64,000 nt of DNA from the NCBI RefSeq assembly GCF_000019785.1, contig NC_010524.1, forward strand, positions 4,824,001-4,888,000. Reading direction: 5' to 3'. The notes beneath the pieces are model-generated. The model ran no database searches and was not told the DNA's origin. It was given only the letters and a program-made list of their open reading frames with translations. The DNA comes from Leptothrix cholodnii SP-6 (GTDB lineage Bacteria > Pseudomonadota > Gammaproteobacteria > Burkholderiales > Burkholderiaceae_C). Position numbers and translations under genes: made by a program. Positions 1-10,754 of this stretch are shown here, piece after piece; the first letter of the stretch is position 1, and each line of letters opens with the position of its first letter.

Positions 1-237
1 GCCGCCAAGGGCCCGGCGCCGCTGGCCGCCAGCGTCAGCAATGCCCGCGGCGTGCCGGTGCTCGAGACCCTCAAGCGCAACACCGCCGAGCCCGAATACG
101 CCATCGTCGGCCCGGCCACGCCGAGCCAGCTGATGGCCTTGCCGCGCTTGCTGCCCGAACGCTTCTACGGCCTGATCCCCGGCTGGTCGGCCGACGCCGA
201 GATACCCGGCGCCGATCCGGCCACGCCGTCCGGCTGA
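1..237 (+). CDS. C-terminal end of an unidentified protein (5' truncated)
   Basis: The reading frame is open from base 1 to a TGA at 235-237, so only the last 78 residues of a longer gene are present. A GTG at 52 is in frame but has no ribosome binding site and is probably internal. The visible part has no signal peptide, membrane segment or motif that I recognise. It ends with a Pro/Ala-rich tail. Its stop directly abuts the stop of the convergent gene at 238. Function cannot be assigned. Confidence 0.55.
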   Translation, partial: AAKGPAPLAASVSNARGVPVLETLKRNTAEPEYAIVGPATPSQLMALPRLLPERFYGLIPGWSADAEIPGADPATPSG

Positions 238-753
238 TCAGGGGAAGGCCGGGATGTTGGGCTCGATGCCCTCGAGATGAGCCTCGGGGTGCAGGGCCTG
301 CAGCTTGGCTTCGATCTCGTCGACCCGCGAGCGCGGCACGTCGACCATCAGCAGGTACTGGCCCTGCTCGACCGCCGTCATGAAGCGCTGCAGCCGGTTG
401 CTCGGCGTGGAGATGCCGATCATGCTCGACGACCAGGCGCCGAAGCCCGCGCCCACCACCGCCAGCACGCCGACCATGCCCCACTGCGGCGTCTCGCCGA
501 TCACCGGCAGGAACACCGCCACCACCGCGCCGGCGATCGCGCCCACCGCCCCGCCCGCCACCAGGCCGGCTTGCGCGGCACGCACGATGTCGGAGGTCTG
601 CAGCAGGTTGGCCGCGTGCAGCCCGTCCATGTCGGCGCCGTCGCGGGCCACGAAGTGGATGTGAGGTTCGGCGATGCGCGCCAGCAGCAGATCGTCCATC
701 GTCCGGCGCGCGCTGGCCAGGTCGGGTATGAGCCAGTAGATCCGTCTGCGCAT
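238..753 (-). CDS. DUF1269-like small membrane protein
   Basis: This encodes 171 residues. The ATG at 753 is chosen because an AGGAGG sits just upstream; longer in-frame starts lack one. The N-terminus begins with a short basic stretch and an IYWLIPD segment, then come two Gly/Ala-rich hydrophobic helices at about residues 61-83 and 91-107. The C-terminus is a soluble domain with a hydrophobic strand (YLLMVDVP) followed by a charged helix. This arrangement, a soluble domain interrupted by a Gly-rich membrane hairpin, matches the DUF1269 family, whose function is unknown. No operon partner is visible: the downstream neighbour converges and the upstream neighbour diverges. Family call moderate, function unknown. 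Confidence 0.65.
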   Translation of the reverse strand: MRRRIYWLIPDLASARRTMDDLLLARIAEPHIHFVARDGADMDGLHAANLLQTSDIVRAAQAGLVAGGAVGAIAGAVVAVFLPVIGETPQWGMVGVLAVVGAGFGAWSSSMIGISTPSNRLQRFMTAVEQGQYLLMVDVPRSRVDEIEAKLQALHPEAHLEGIEPNIPAFP

Positions 754-974
754 GTCAGCCTCCTGTACAGCCCGTGGGTGGTGAAAGCGAGGGTCTCGGG
801 CTTTTATACACCCCGCCCTTGCCGCGTGCAACGCAAGGCGGGCCGGCCGCGTGGCCGTCAGGGTGGCCCGTCCCGATGTGTCTTTGGTCAACGCGTTACA
901 AGCGCTCACGTCGTCGAGGCGGGTGTTCCGACACAGTGATCGCACCCCTGAAACCGATGAAAGAGGAGATCGCC

Positions 975-1997
975 ATGGCTGCTCCGAAATGCTGCTTCGA
1001 CCGCATCCTGCCGCGTGACCTGCTGCGCCCGCAGGCCACCCTCGCCGGCCCCGGCGGGCGCACGCGTGCGATATCGCCCAAGGGCAAGACGTGGATCAAC
1101 GGCTCGACCCTGCGGGTGCGCTTCATGGGCGGCACGGCCGCCGAACAGGCCCGCACCCGCGAGCAGGCCGGCTGGTGGTCGGCGGTGTGCAACCTGAAGT
1201 TCGACTTCGGCAACGCGCCCGAGGCCGAGATCCGCATCAGCTACGACGGCAACGACGGTGCCTGGTCGATGCTCGGCACCGACGCGCGCAGCATCCCGTT
1301 CAACCAGGCGACCATGAACCTCGGTTTCATGGACGGCGGCACCGCGGCGCACGAGTTCGGCCACGCCATCGGACTGGCGCACGAACATTCGAGTCCGGCC
1401 GGTGGCATCCAGTGGAACGAGCAGGCGGTGATCCGCTCGCTGGCAGGCCCGCCCAACTTCTGGGACGAGGCGACCACCCGCCACAACGTCTTCTTCAAGT
1501 ACGGGATGGACCAGATCAACGGCACGCAGTTCGATCCGGACTCGATCATGCTGTACGCGTTTCCGGCCGAGTGGACGCTCAACGGCGTGGCCACGCACGC
1601 CAACGAGGTGCTGTCGGCGCTGGACCGCGAGTTCGTGGCCGGCGCGCGCATGTACCCCAAGACCCAGCCCGGCCTGCCCGCGGCCACGCCGCTGACGGTG
1701 GGCGCCTCGCGCATCAGCGCGAGCATCGGCAAGGCCGGCGAGGAGGACCTGTTCCGCTTCCATGCCGACACGAACGGCGTCTACGTCATCGAGACCATGG
1801 GCATCACCGACGTCTACATGAAGCTGTTCGGCCCGAACAGCGCGACCGCACTGCTGGCCGAGGACGACGACAGCGGCTTCGGCCTGAACCCGCGCATCTC
1901 GGCGCCGCTGCTGGCCGGCGACTACTTCGTGCAGGTGCGCCACTACGACCGCAGCGGCGGCACCGGGCGCTACTCGGTGGGCGTCAAGCGGCGCTGA
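975..1997 (+). CDS. metzincin-type zinc metalloprotease (astacin-like) with C-terminal PPC-like domain
   Basis: This encodes 340 residues. The ATG at 975 has GAGGAG six bases upstream; an ATG at 957 has none. The zinc-binding signature HExxHxxGxxH is at residues 126-136 (HEFGHAIGLAH). A Met-turn of astacin type (SIMLY) follows about 60 residues later, so the catalytic domain covers about residues 35-225. The remaining 110 residues resemble a bacterial pre-peptidase C-terminal (PPC) beta-sandwich, usual on secreted proteases. Oddly there is no hydrophobic signal peptide; the N-terminus is polar with two Cys. It may be exported by a non-Sec route or act inside the cell. The gene stands alone, followed by a convergent GAF gene. 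Confidence 0.8.
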   Translation: MAAPKCCFDRILPRDLLRPQATLAGPGGRTRAISPKGKTWINGSTLRVRFMGGTAAEQARTREQAGWWSAVCNLKFDFGNAPEAEIRISYDGNDGAWSMLGTDARSIPFNQATMNLGFMDGGTAAHEFGHAIGLAHEHSSPAGGIQWNEQAVIRSLAGPPNFWDEATTRHNVFFKYGMDQINGTQFDPDSIMLYAFPAEWTLNGVATHANEVLSALDREFVAGARMYPKTQPGLPAATPLTVGASRISASIGKAGEEDLFRFHADTNGVYVIETMGITDVYMKLFGPNSATALLAEDDDSGFGLNPRISAPLLAGDYFVQVRHYDRSGGTGRYSVGVKRR

Positions 1998-2019
1998 GAG
2001 CGGCGGCCGCGACGGCGCC

Positions 2020-2937
2020 TCAGAAGTACAGGGCCAGCACCTCGGTGACGGCGTCGTCGGACAGCAGCGGGATCGCCAGCACGGCGGTCAGGCCCGGCGC
2101 GCCATCGGGCGCAGTCCCGATCGGGTCGAGCGCTACCGCGGTGCCGGTGGCGTAGGCCTGTCCGATCGGGCCTGTGCCGGCGGCCAGGCTGGCCCCGCCG
2201 GCGGCCAAGGTGCCCGCGCGCTCGCAGAAGCCGAAGGCGCGTGTCAGCGCCTGGCCCGATTCGTCGGGCAGCCAGCTCTCGACCCGGCGTGCGATCGGCG
2301 TGCTCGACGACGACAGCAGGCTCAGGATCCAGCTCTGGTGGTCGCGCGTCGAACACGGCATCGCCAGGGCGCGCACGATGCCGGCGGTGGCGGCGGTCTG
2401 GGCCCGCAGGAAGCGGCTCGACGTGTCGAGCTGGTCCATGAACACGGCGCTGTCGCGCTGCCAGGCCATGCCCGGCAGGCCCGAGCCGCGGGGCAGGTAG
2501 GTGTCGCGGCTGAGCGCTTCGAGCTCGGCGCCGCTGCTGCCGAAATAGCCTTCGGCCAGCGTCAGGTCGGAGGTCAGCCGCGGGTCGTTGTGCCACAGCT
2601 CGATCGCGCCGGCGTGCGCCTCGGGCGCGCCGCACAGCAGCACCACCACCGAGGTGAGCTGCGTGCCACGAAAGATCGGCAAGGCCACCGCGCAGTTCAG
2701 CCCGGCGTCCCGGGCGACCTTCGTGCGGCGGAAATATGAGCCCTCGAACTGGCGCAGCAGGATCGGCCGGCCCTCGTCCCAGGCATGGCCGGGCAGTCCC
2801 TCGCCGCGACCGAAACAAAGGGTGCGGCTGATGGCACCAAAGACGGGCGCCGCACCATAAATGCCCCCGGCCCATTCGAGCGGCGAACCGTCCGGCGAGG
2901 GGGTCCAGACTTCGGCGACGCGGATGAAGGTGTTCAT
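2020..2937 (-). CDS. GAF-domain-like sensory protein with repeated GxGLPGxAW motif
   Basis: This encodes 305 residues, starting at the ATG at 2937, 29 bases downstream of the dehydrogenase gene, so the two are probably co-transcribed. A short motif of the form G-x-G-x-x-G-x-A occurs three times: near residue 45 (GEGLPGHAW), near 150 (GSGLPGMAW) and near 260 (GTGPIGQAY). Each is followed by a hydrophobic strand (AVALPIF, ALAMPC, AVLAIPL), as in GAF folds. This suggests tandem GAF-like units that bind a small ligand. No histidine kinase, cyclase, phosphodiesterase or DNA-binding domain is attached, so it could be a stand-alone ligand sensor. GAF call is moderate; ligand unknown. Confidence 0.6.
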   Translation of the reverse strand: MNTFIRVAEVWTPSPDGSPLEWAGGIYGAAPVFGAISRTLCFGRGEGLPGHAWDEGRPILLRQFEGSYFRRTKVARDAGLNCAVALPIFRGTQLTSVVVLLCGAPEAHAGAIELWHNDPRLTSDLTLAEGYFGSSGAELEALSRDTYLPRGSGLPGMAWQRDSAVFMDQLDTSSRFLRAQTAATAGIVRALAMPCSTRDHQSWILSLLSSSSTPIARRVESWLPDESGQALTRAFGFCERAGTLAAGGASLAAGTGPIGQAYATGTAVALDPIGTAPDGAPGLTAVLAIPLLSDDAVTEVLALYF

Positions 2938-2966
2938 GCCGCGATCGCTGCAAGTTGCGCGCCTTG

Positions 2967-4187
2967 CTAGCGCGTCAGCCGCAGCAGCCGGCCGCTGTCG
3001 GTCAGCAGATAGAGCCAGCCGTCGGGCCCCTGGCGCACGCAGCGGATGCGCTCGCCCAGATCCGCCAGCAGGCGCTCGCGCCCGACCTCGGCGTTGCCGT
3101 CGAGCACCACCCGCCACAGCGCCGTGCCGGCCAGCGCGCCGAGCAAGGCGTTGCCCTGCCACTCGGGGAACTTGTCGCCGCTGTAGAAGGCCAGGCCCGA
3201 CGGCGCGATCGAGGTCGGCACCCAGTACGACACCGGCTCGTCGTAGTCGGGCGCGTGGGTGCCGCCGGCGACCTGGCAGCCCGCGCCGGGAAACGAGCCG
3301 TAGGGGCAGCCGTAGCTGCGCAGCGGCCAGCCGTGGTTGTGGCCGGGCAGCACGCGGTTGAGCTCGTCGCCGCCTTGCGGGCCGTGTTCGACCAGCCACA
3401 GCTCGCCTGTGGTCGGATGGATCGCCGCACCCTGCGGATTGCGGTGGCCGTAGCTCCAGATGCCCGGCAAGGCGCCCGCCGCGGCAAAGCGCGGGTTGTC
3501 GCCGGGGATGCTGCCGTCGCGCCGGATGCGCACCACCTTGCCGAGCGTCCTGGCGAGGTTCTGCGCGTGGTCGGCGGTCGGGTTCGAGGGGCTGTCGGCC
3601 TGGCGGTCGCCCAGCGTGATGAACAGCGTCTTGTCGGCCCGGAACACCAGCCGGCAGCCGAAGTGGCTGCTGCCCGACCGCTTGGGCGCCTGGCGGAAGA
3701 TCACCGCCACGTCCTGCAGCGCGGCGCCGACCAGCCGGCCACGCGCCACGGCCGTGCCGCTGCCACCGGTGCCCGCTTCGGCGTACGCCCAGTAGACCCA
3801 CGGGTCGGTCGCGAAATCGGGGTCGAGCACGACATCGAGCAGCCCGCCCTGGCCGGCCGACACCACCGCCGGCACACCGCTGACGTTGCCGACGATGCTG
3901 CTCCCGTCGGCGCTCAGGATCACCATCGAGCCGCCCTTTTGCGTGACCAGCATGCGGCCGTCGGGGAGGAAATCCATCCCCCACGGGCTGGACAGGGCGC
4001 TGGTGAGCGTGGTGACGACCGGCGTGAAGCCGCTGGGCGCGGCGGCCGGTGCCGCATTGCCGTTGCCATCGCTGTTGCAGCCGCTGCCGAGCACCGTCGC
4101 GCCGCCGACGCCGGCCCACAGCGCGGCGATGCGGACGATCGCCTCGCGGCGGTTCGGGCGAGCCAGGTCGGCAGTGGTGAGCGACAT
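2967..4187 (-). CDS. PQQ-dependent sugar dehydrogenase (glucose/sorbosone dehydrogenase family), exported
   Basis: This encodes 406 residues. The ATG at 4187 has a GGAGG upstream and is preferred to longer starts. The N-terminus carries an RR pair followed by a hydrophobic stretch ending in GSGC near residue 41, so export (Tat-like) with possible lipoprotein anchoring is likely, though the lipobox is imperfect. The mature part has beta-propeller features of the soluble aldose dehydrogenase (GSDH/Ylii-like) family: SPWGMDFLPDG early, an EHGPQGGDELN segment in the middle and PGHNHGWP, the usual calcium/PQQ-site region. Members oxidise sugars in the periplasm with PQQ as cofactor. No PQQ synthesis genes are in the window. 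It probably forms an operon with the GAF protein downstream. Confidence 0.8.
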   Translation of the reverse strand: MSLTTADLARPNRREAIVRIAALWAGVGGATVLGSGCNSDGNGNAAPAAAPSGFTPVVTTLTSALSSPWGMDFLPDGRMLVTQKGGSMVILSADGSSIVGNVSGVPAVVSAGQGGLLDVVLDPDFATDPWVYWAYAEAGTGGSGTAVARGRLVGAALQDVAVIFRQAPKRSGSSHFGCRLVFRADKTLFITLGDRQADSPSNPTADHAQNLARTLGKVVRIRRDGSIPGDNPRFAAAGALPGIWSYGHRNPQGAAIHPTTGELWLVEHGPQGGDELNRVLPGHNHGWPLRSYGCPYGSFPGAGCQVAGGTHAPDYDEPVSYWVPTSIAPSGLAFYSGDKFPEWQGNALLGALAGTALWRVVLDGNAEVGRERLLADLGERIRCVRQGPDGWLYLLTDSGRLLRLTR

Positions 4188-4398
4188 GATCGAACCTCCA
4201 GACAAGGGATTGCCGCCAGTAGAGCAGGCCTCGCGCGATGCGTGGCCTGGCCGAGCAACACCCCTGCTGGCAGCCACGGGTTAATCCGGGTGAAGTCACC
4301 CGCTCGCAGCCGCCGATGGCCCGCTAGCATGGACCGAAACAGGTCCAGGCCGGTCGCTGCCCCGCGCAGACGAACCCGCCGCCCCGAAGGTGCCCACC

Positions 4399-5163
4399 AT
4401 GTCCCGACTCGCGTTCTGCCGACAGCTGGCCCAGGAAGCCGGGCGCATCGCCCACACCGGCTTCGGCACCTCGCCCACGTCGATGAAGGGCCGCCACGAC
4501 GTGCTGACCGAGATGGACCGCGCGGTCGAGCGCCACGTGCGCGCCGCCATCGCCGCGCGTTACCCCGACGACGCCGTGATCGGCGAGGAAGACGGCGGCG
4601 AGCCCGGCGAGCGGGTCTGGATCATCGACCCGATCGACGGCACCGCCAACTACGCGCGTGGCATCGCGCACTACTGCGTCTCGATCGGCTACCTCGAACA
4701 CGGCGTGCCGACGGTCGGCGCGCTGCACGACCCGTCGCACGATCGGCTCTACAGCGCCGAACGCGGCCAGGGCGCCTGGATGAACGACGTGCGGCTCGCC
4801 GTCAGCCCCTGCGCCGACATCGGCGCGGCCACGGTCGAATGCGGCTGGTCGGTGCGGCGCAGCACGGCCGACTACCTGGCGCTGGTCGGCCGCGTCATGC
4901 ACGCCGGCTGCGCGATGCGCCGCTCGGGCTCGGGCGCGCTCGGCCTGGCCGACGTCGCGGCCGGGCGCATCGAGGCCTATTGCGAGATGCACATCAACAG
5001 CTGGGATTGCGCTGCCGGCATCCTGCTCGTGACCGAGGCCGGTGGCCGCGTGAATGATTTTTTTGCCGGTGATGCGATCACCGCCGGCAATGCCCTGATC
5101 GCCACCAACCACGCGCTGGGCGACGAACTGGCGCGCGTGATCGACATTGCCGAGTTGGCCTGA
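4399..5163 (+). CDS. inositol monophosphatase family phosphatase
   Basis: This encodes 254 residues, starting at the ATG at 4399 (GAAGG eight bases upstream; a GTG at 4390 is the alternative). All metal-site motifs of the Mg2+-dependent Li+-sensitive phosphatase family are present: GEE near residue 63, DPIDGT at about 77-82 and WDCAAG near residue 203 followed by EAGG. The length is normal. Members hydrolyse inositol phosphates, histidinol phosphate, PAP or sugar phosphates; the sequence alone does not choose. The ABC importer genes follow after 36 bases, which suggests it removes phosphate from the imported compound. Confidence 0.85.
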   Translation: MSRLAFCRQLAQEAGRIAHTGFGTSPTSMKGRHDVLTEMDRAVERHVRAAIAARYPDDAVIGEEDGGEPGERVWIIDPIDGTANYARGIAHYCVSIGYLEHGVPTVGALHDPSHDRLYSAERGQGAWMNDVRLAVSPCADIGAATVECGWSVRRSTADYLALVGRVMHAGCAMRRSGSGALGLADVAAGRIEAYCEMHINSWDCAAGILLVTEAGGRVNDFFAGDAITAGNALIATNHALGDELARVIDIAELA

Positions 5164-5199
5164 GCCGGCCCGACCCGATCGACCCCCCGAGGAGACACC

Positions 5200-6231
5200 A
5201 TGAAAACCCATTCGATGCTCGCCGCCGCCACGCTGCTCGGCGCCCTGCTGGCGCCGCTTTCTGCTGCCGCACAGGGTGAGCTGGTGGTGTATTGCACCGT
5301 GCAGGAAGAGTGGTGCCGGCCGATGGTCGCCGCCTTCGAGAAGAGCACTGGCATCAAGGTCTCGATGACACGCAAGAGCTCGGGCGAGTTCTATGCCCAG
5401 CTCAAGGCCGAGGCCGCCAACCCGCGCGGCGACATCTGGTGGGGCGGCACCGGCGACCCGCACATGCAGGCCGCCGAAGAAGGCCTGACCGAGCCCTACA
5501 AGTCGCCCAAGCTGGCCGAACTGCAGGACTGGGCGGTGCGCCAGGCCGAGCAGTCGAAGTACCGCACGGTGGGCATCTACGCCGGCGCCCTCGGCTACAG
5601 CTACAACACCGACGAGCTGAAGAAACGGGGTCTGCCCGAACCCAAGTGCTGGGCCGACCTCACCACGCCCGCGTTCAAGGACGAGGTGCAGGTGGCGAAC
5701 CCGAACTCGTCGGGCACCTCGTACACCATGCTCGCCACGCTGGTGCAGATCATGGGCGAGGCCAAGGCCTTCGACTACCTGAAGGCGCTGCACAAGAACG
5801 TCAACCAGTACACCAAGAGCGGCGCCGCACCGGCGCGCGCTGCGGCCACCGGCGAGAGCCTGGTCGGCATCACCTTCCAGCACGACGCGGTGATCCAGGC
5901 GCTGGGCGGCGCGCCGGTCAAGATCGTCTCGCCCTGCGAAGGCACCGGCTACGAGATCGGCAGCATGAGCATCGTCAAGGGCGCCAAGAACATGGCCAAC
6001 GCCAAGCTCTGGTACGACTGGGCGCTGTCGGTCGAAGGCCAGGCGATCGGCGCGGCCAACAAGGTGAGCTACCAGGTGCCGTCCAACAAGGCCGCGCCGG
6101 TGCCCGCCGCCGCGCCCAAGCTGGCCGATATCAAGCTGATCAACTACGACTTCGCCAAGTACGGCTCGTCAGCCGAACGCAAGCGCCTGCTGGGCAAGTG
6201 GGACGCTGAAGTCTCGACGCTGCCCAAGTGA
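5200..6231 (+). CDS. ABC transporter periplasmic substrate-binding protein, AfuA/FbpA type
   Basis: This encodes 343 residues with a clear Sec signal peptide (residues 1-24, cleavage after SAAAQ) and a GAGGAG ribosome site. The mature protein begins with a LVVYC strand and contains a DIWWGG-GDPHMQAAEEG segment. It belongs to the family 1/type II periplasmic binding proteins annotated as iron(III)- or polyamine-binding. Some members of this branch (AfuA) bind hexose phosphates rather than iron. The adjacent phosphatase gene favours a phosphorylated ligand here, but that is inference. The paired Tyr of iron-binding FbpA proteins is not obvious. Translation of the permease starts inside its stop codon. 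Confidence 0.82.
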   Translation: MKTHSMLAAATLLGALLAPLSAAAQGELVVYCTVQEEWCRPMVAAFEKSTGIKVSMTRKSSGEFYAQLKAEAANPRGDIWWGGTGDPHMQAAEEGLTEPYKSPKLAELQDWAVRQAEQSKYRTVGIYAGALGYSYNTDELKKRGLPEPKCWADLTTPAFKDEVQVANPNSSGTSYTMLATLVQIMGEAKAFDYLKALHKNVNQYTKSGAAPARAAATGESLVGITFQHDAVIQALGGAPVKIVSPCEGTGYEIGSMSIVKGAKNMANAKLWYDWALSVEGQAIGAANKVSYQVPSNKAAPVPAAAPKLADIKLINYDFAKYGSSAERKRLLGKWDAEVSTLPK

Positions 6232-8075
6232 GCGGCGCAGCCGCGTCCTGGGTCTGGCTGGCGGCGATCCTGCTGCTGGCCTTCGGGCTGGCGCGCTGGT
6301 TGGCGCGGCGCGGGCGTTTCGGCGGCGACGTGACGGTGGCGACGATCGTGGTCGTCATCGCCACGCTGCTGCTGCTGTTCATCTTCTATCCCGTCGGGCG
6401 CTCGCTGTTTGCGGCCTTGCTCGACGATCAGGGCGGCTTCGCGCCGAGCCTGGCGGCGCAGCGCCTGTTCGCGCCTGACATCTGGAGCCTCGATTGCCTG
6501 GCCGGCGGTTCGCGCTGCGGGGTGGCGGTCAACTCGCTGCTGCTGGCGAGCATCGTCGGCCTGTTGTCGACCTTGCTCGGCCTGGCGCTGGCGCTGGCCG
6601 CGCAGCGTGGCCGTGCCGGTGGCACGCAGGGCCAGGGCCGGGTGTTCAAGCTGATGGCGGTGCTGCCGATCGTCACGCCGCCGTTCGTGATCGCGCTCGC
6701 CCTTGTCGTGCTGTTCGGCCGCACCGGCCTCGTCACCGGCTGGTTGAGCAGCGCCTTCGGCCTGCCACGTTCGCGCTGGATCTACGGCCTGCCGGGCGTC
6801 ACGCTGGCGCAGCTGCTGTCGTTCACGCCGATCGCGTTCATGATCCTGAGCGGCGCGCTGGCTGCCGTCAGCCCGTCGCTCGAAGAGGCGGCGCAGACGC
6901 TGCGCGCCTCCAGGGCACGGGTCTTCCGCAGCGTCACCTGGCCGCTGCTGCGCCCGGCGTTGGCCAACGCCTTCCTGCTCGGTTTCGTCGAGAGCCTGGC
7001 CGACTTCGCCAACCCGATCGTGCTGGCCGGCAACTTCGAGGTGCTGTCGATCAAGATCTTCTTCGCCGTGGCCGGTGCACAGCACGACCCTGGCCGCGCC
7101 GCGGGGCTGGCCGCCGTGCTGCTGGCCTTCACGCTGGCGGCGTTCTGGCTGCAGCAGCGCTGGCTCGGGCGGGCCTCGTACGTCACCGTCAGCGGCAAGG
7201 GTGATGGCGGCTTGCCCGCTGCGTTGCCCACCGGCCTGCGCATCGGCTGCGTCTCGCTGTCGTGGTTGTGGATCGCCTTCACGCTGGCCTGCTACGCGGT
7301 GATCGCGGTGGGCGGCTTCGTCAAGGACGTCGGCCGCGGCGACATGACGCTGTCGCTGGCCCACATCGGCGCCGGCTTCGGCATCGAGTGGGGCGAGCGC
7401 GGGCTGGCGTTCACTGGCTCGGCCTGGGACAGCTTCTTCACCACCATCGAGGTGGCCGCGATCGCCGCGCCGATCACCGCGGTGATCGGGCTGCTGTCGG
7501 CCTACGTCATCACGCGGCATCGGTTCGCCGGCCGGGCGTCGTTCGAGTTCCTGACGCTGGTGAGCTTCGCGGTGCCGGGCACGGTGATCGGCGTGTCCTA
7601 CATCGTCGCCTTCAACGTGCCGCCGCTGGAGCTGACCGGCGGCATCGCGATCCTGGTGCTGTGTTTCGTGTTCCGCAACATGCCGGTGGGCGTGCGCACC
7701 GGCATCGCGGCGCTGGCGCAGATCGACAGGAGCCTCGACGAGGCGTCATCGACGCTGCGCGCCGACACCCTGCAAACGCTGCGCCGCGTGGTGCTACCGC
7801 TGCTCAGGCCCGCCATCCTGACCACGCTGGTCTTCAGCTTCACGCACGCGATGACGGCGGTCAGCGCGGTGATCTTCCTGGCCACGGCCAAGTACAACCT
7901 CGCCACGGTCTACATCATCGGTCGCGTCGAGGCGGGTGAATACCCGCTGGCGATCGCCTATTCGATGGTGCTGATCGCCTTCATGCTGACGGTGCTGCTG
8001 CTCCTGCAGCGCGCCACCGGCGAGGCCCGCCTGGGCCGCCGCAAGACGGGTGGCGTGATCGTCACGGGACATTGA
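6228..8075 (+). CDS. ABC transporter permease, two fused permease domains (AfuB/FbpB type)
   Basis: This encodes 615 residues and starts at GTG 6228, overlapping the previous stop as GTGA, so translation is coupled. It is a tandem fusion of two binding-protein-dependent permease domains, as in FbpB/AfuB. Each half carries an EAA loop: around residue 225 (AAQTLRASRARVF) and around residue 505 (ASSTLRADTLQTL), each followed by the usual PLLRPA. About twelve hydrophobic segments are visible. It forms the inner-membrane channel for the importer encoded by its neighbours. The length is normal for the fused type. Confidence 0.87.
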   Translation: MSGAAASWVWLAAILLLAFGLARWLARRGRFGGDVTVATIVVVIATLLLLFIFYPVGRSLFAALLDDQGGFAPSLAAQRLFAPDIWSLDCLAGGSRCGVAVNSLLLASIVGLLSTLLGLALALAAQRGRAGGTQGQGRVFKLMAVLPIVTPPFVIALALVVLFGRTGLVTGWLSSAFGLPRSRWIYGLPGVTLAQLLSFTPIAFMILSGALAAVSPSLEEAAQTLRASRARVFRSVTWPLLRPALANAFLLGFVESLADFANPIVLAGNFEVLSIKIFFAVAGAQHDPGRAAGLAAVLLAFTLAAFWLQQRWLGRASYVTVSGKGDGGLPAALPTGLRIGCVSLSWLWIAFTLACYAVIAVGGFVKDVGRGDMTLSLAHIGAGFGIEWGERGLAFTGSAWDSFFTTIEVAAIAAPITAVIGLLSAYVITRHRFAGRASFEFLTLVSFAVPGTVIGVSYIVAFNVPPLELTGGIAILVLCFVFRNMPVGVRTGIAALAQIDRSLDEASSTLRADTLQTLRRVVLPLLRPAILTTLVFSFTHAMTAVSAVIFLATAKYNLATVYIIGRVEAGEYPLAIAYSMVLIAFMLTVLLLLQRATGEARLGRRKTGGVIVTGH

Positions 8076-8076
8076 G

Positions 8077-9171
<1,095 letters not shown>

Positions 9172-9248
9172 ACGCCGCTCGACAGGCCTGTAACTCGATT
9201 GACGTCCGCTTTCGGGTAAGTCCGGATGCAACCGAATGCGGCTGCTGT

Positions 9249-9277
9249 TGGAATCGATTCCAGTGGAACCGATTCCA
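9249..9277. promoter_or_regulatory. two tandem LacI-family operators in front of the glycoside operon
   Basis: TGGAATCGATTCCA at 9249-9262 is a perfect 14-bp palindrome. A near copy with one change, TGGAACCGATTCCA, follows at 9264-9277, centre-to-centre 15 bp. A central CG inside an inverted repeat is the hallmark of LacI/GalR-family operators. The encoded LacI-type regulator (15058-16113) lies in the same operon, so autoregulation with induction by the imported sugar is likely. The sites sit directly before the first possible start codons of the GH1 gene. Confidence 0.75.
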
Positions 9278-9339
9278 AACAAATGAACATGCCACCCAAC
9301 GCCGCCGCCAACCCGATCGCGCCCCCTGCAGGCTCGGCC

Positions 9340-10665
<1,326 letters not shown>

Positions 10666-10754
10666 GCCGGTACACCGCCTGCCGCGCCGGCAGGCCCGCG
10701 GGCCGGAAGCCCGACTTCGATCCGACGACCCCCACGACAACAGGAGACTGAACC

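Noticed and set aside
4324..5883. A long open frame on the minus strand covering the phosphatase and binding-protein genes
   Set aside because: Its translation is rich in Arg, Ala, Gly and His with no motif, and it is antisense to two well-supported genes. High GC makes such frames common.
10678..10694. CCTGCC/GGCAGG hairpin after the GH1 gene as a terminator
   Set aside because: The stem has only 6 bp and no T-tract follows; the next gene is 60 bases away in the same operon.
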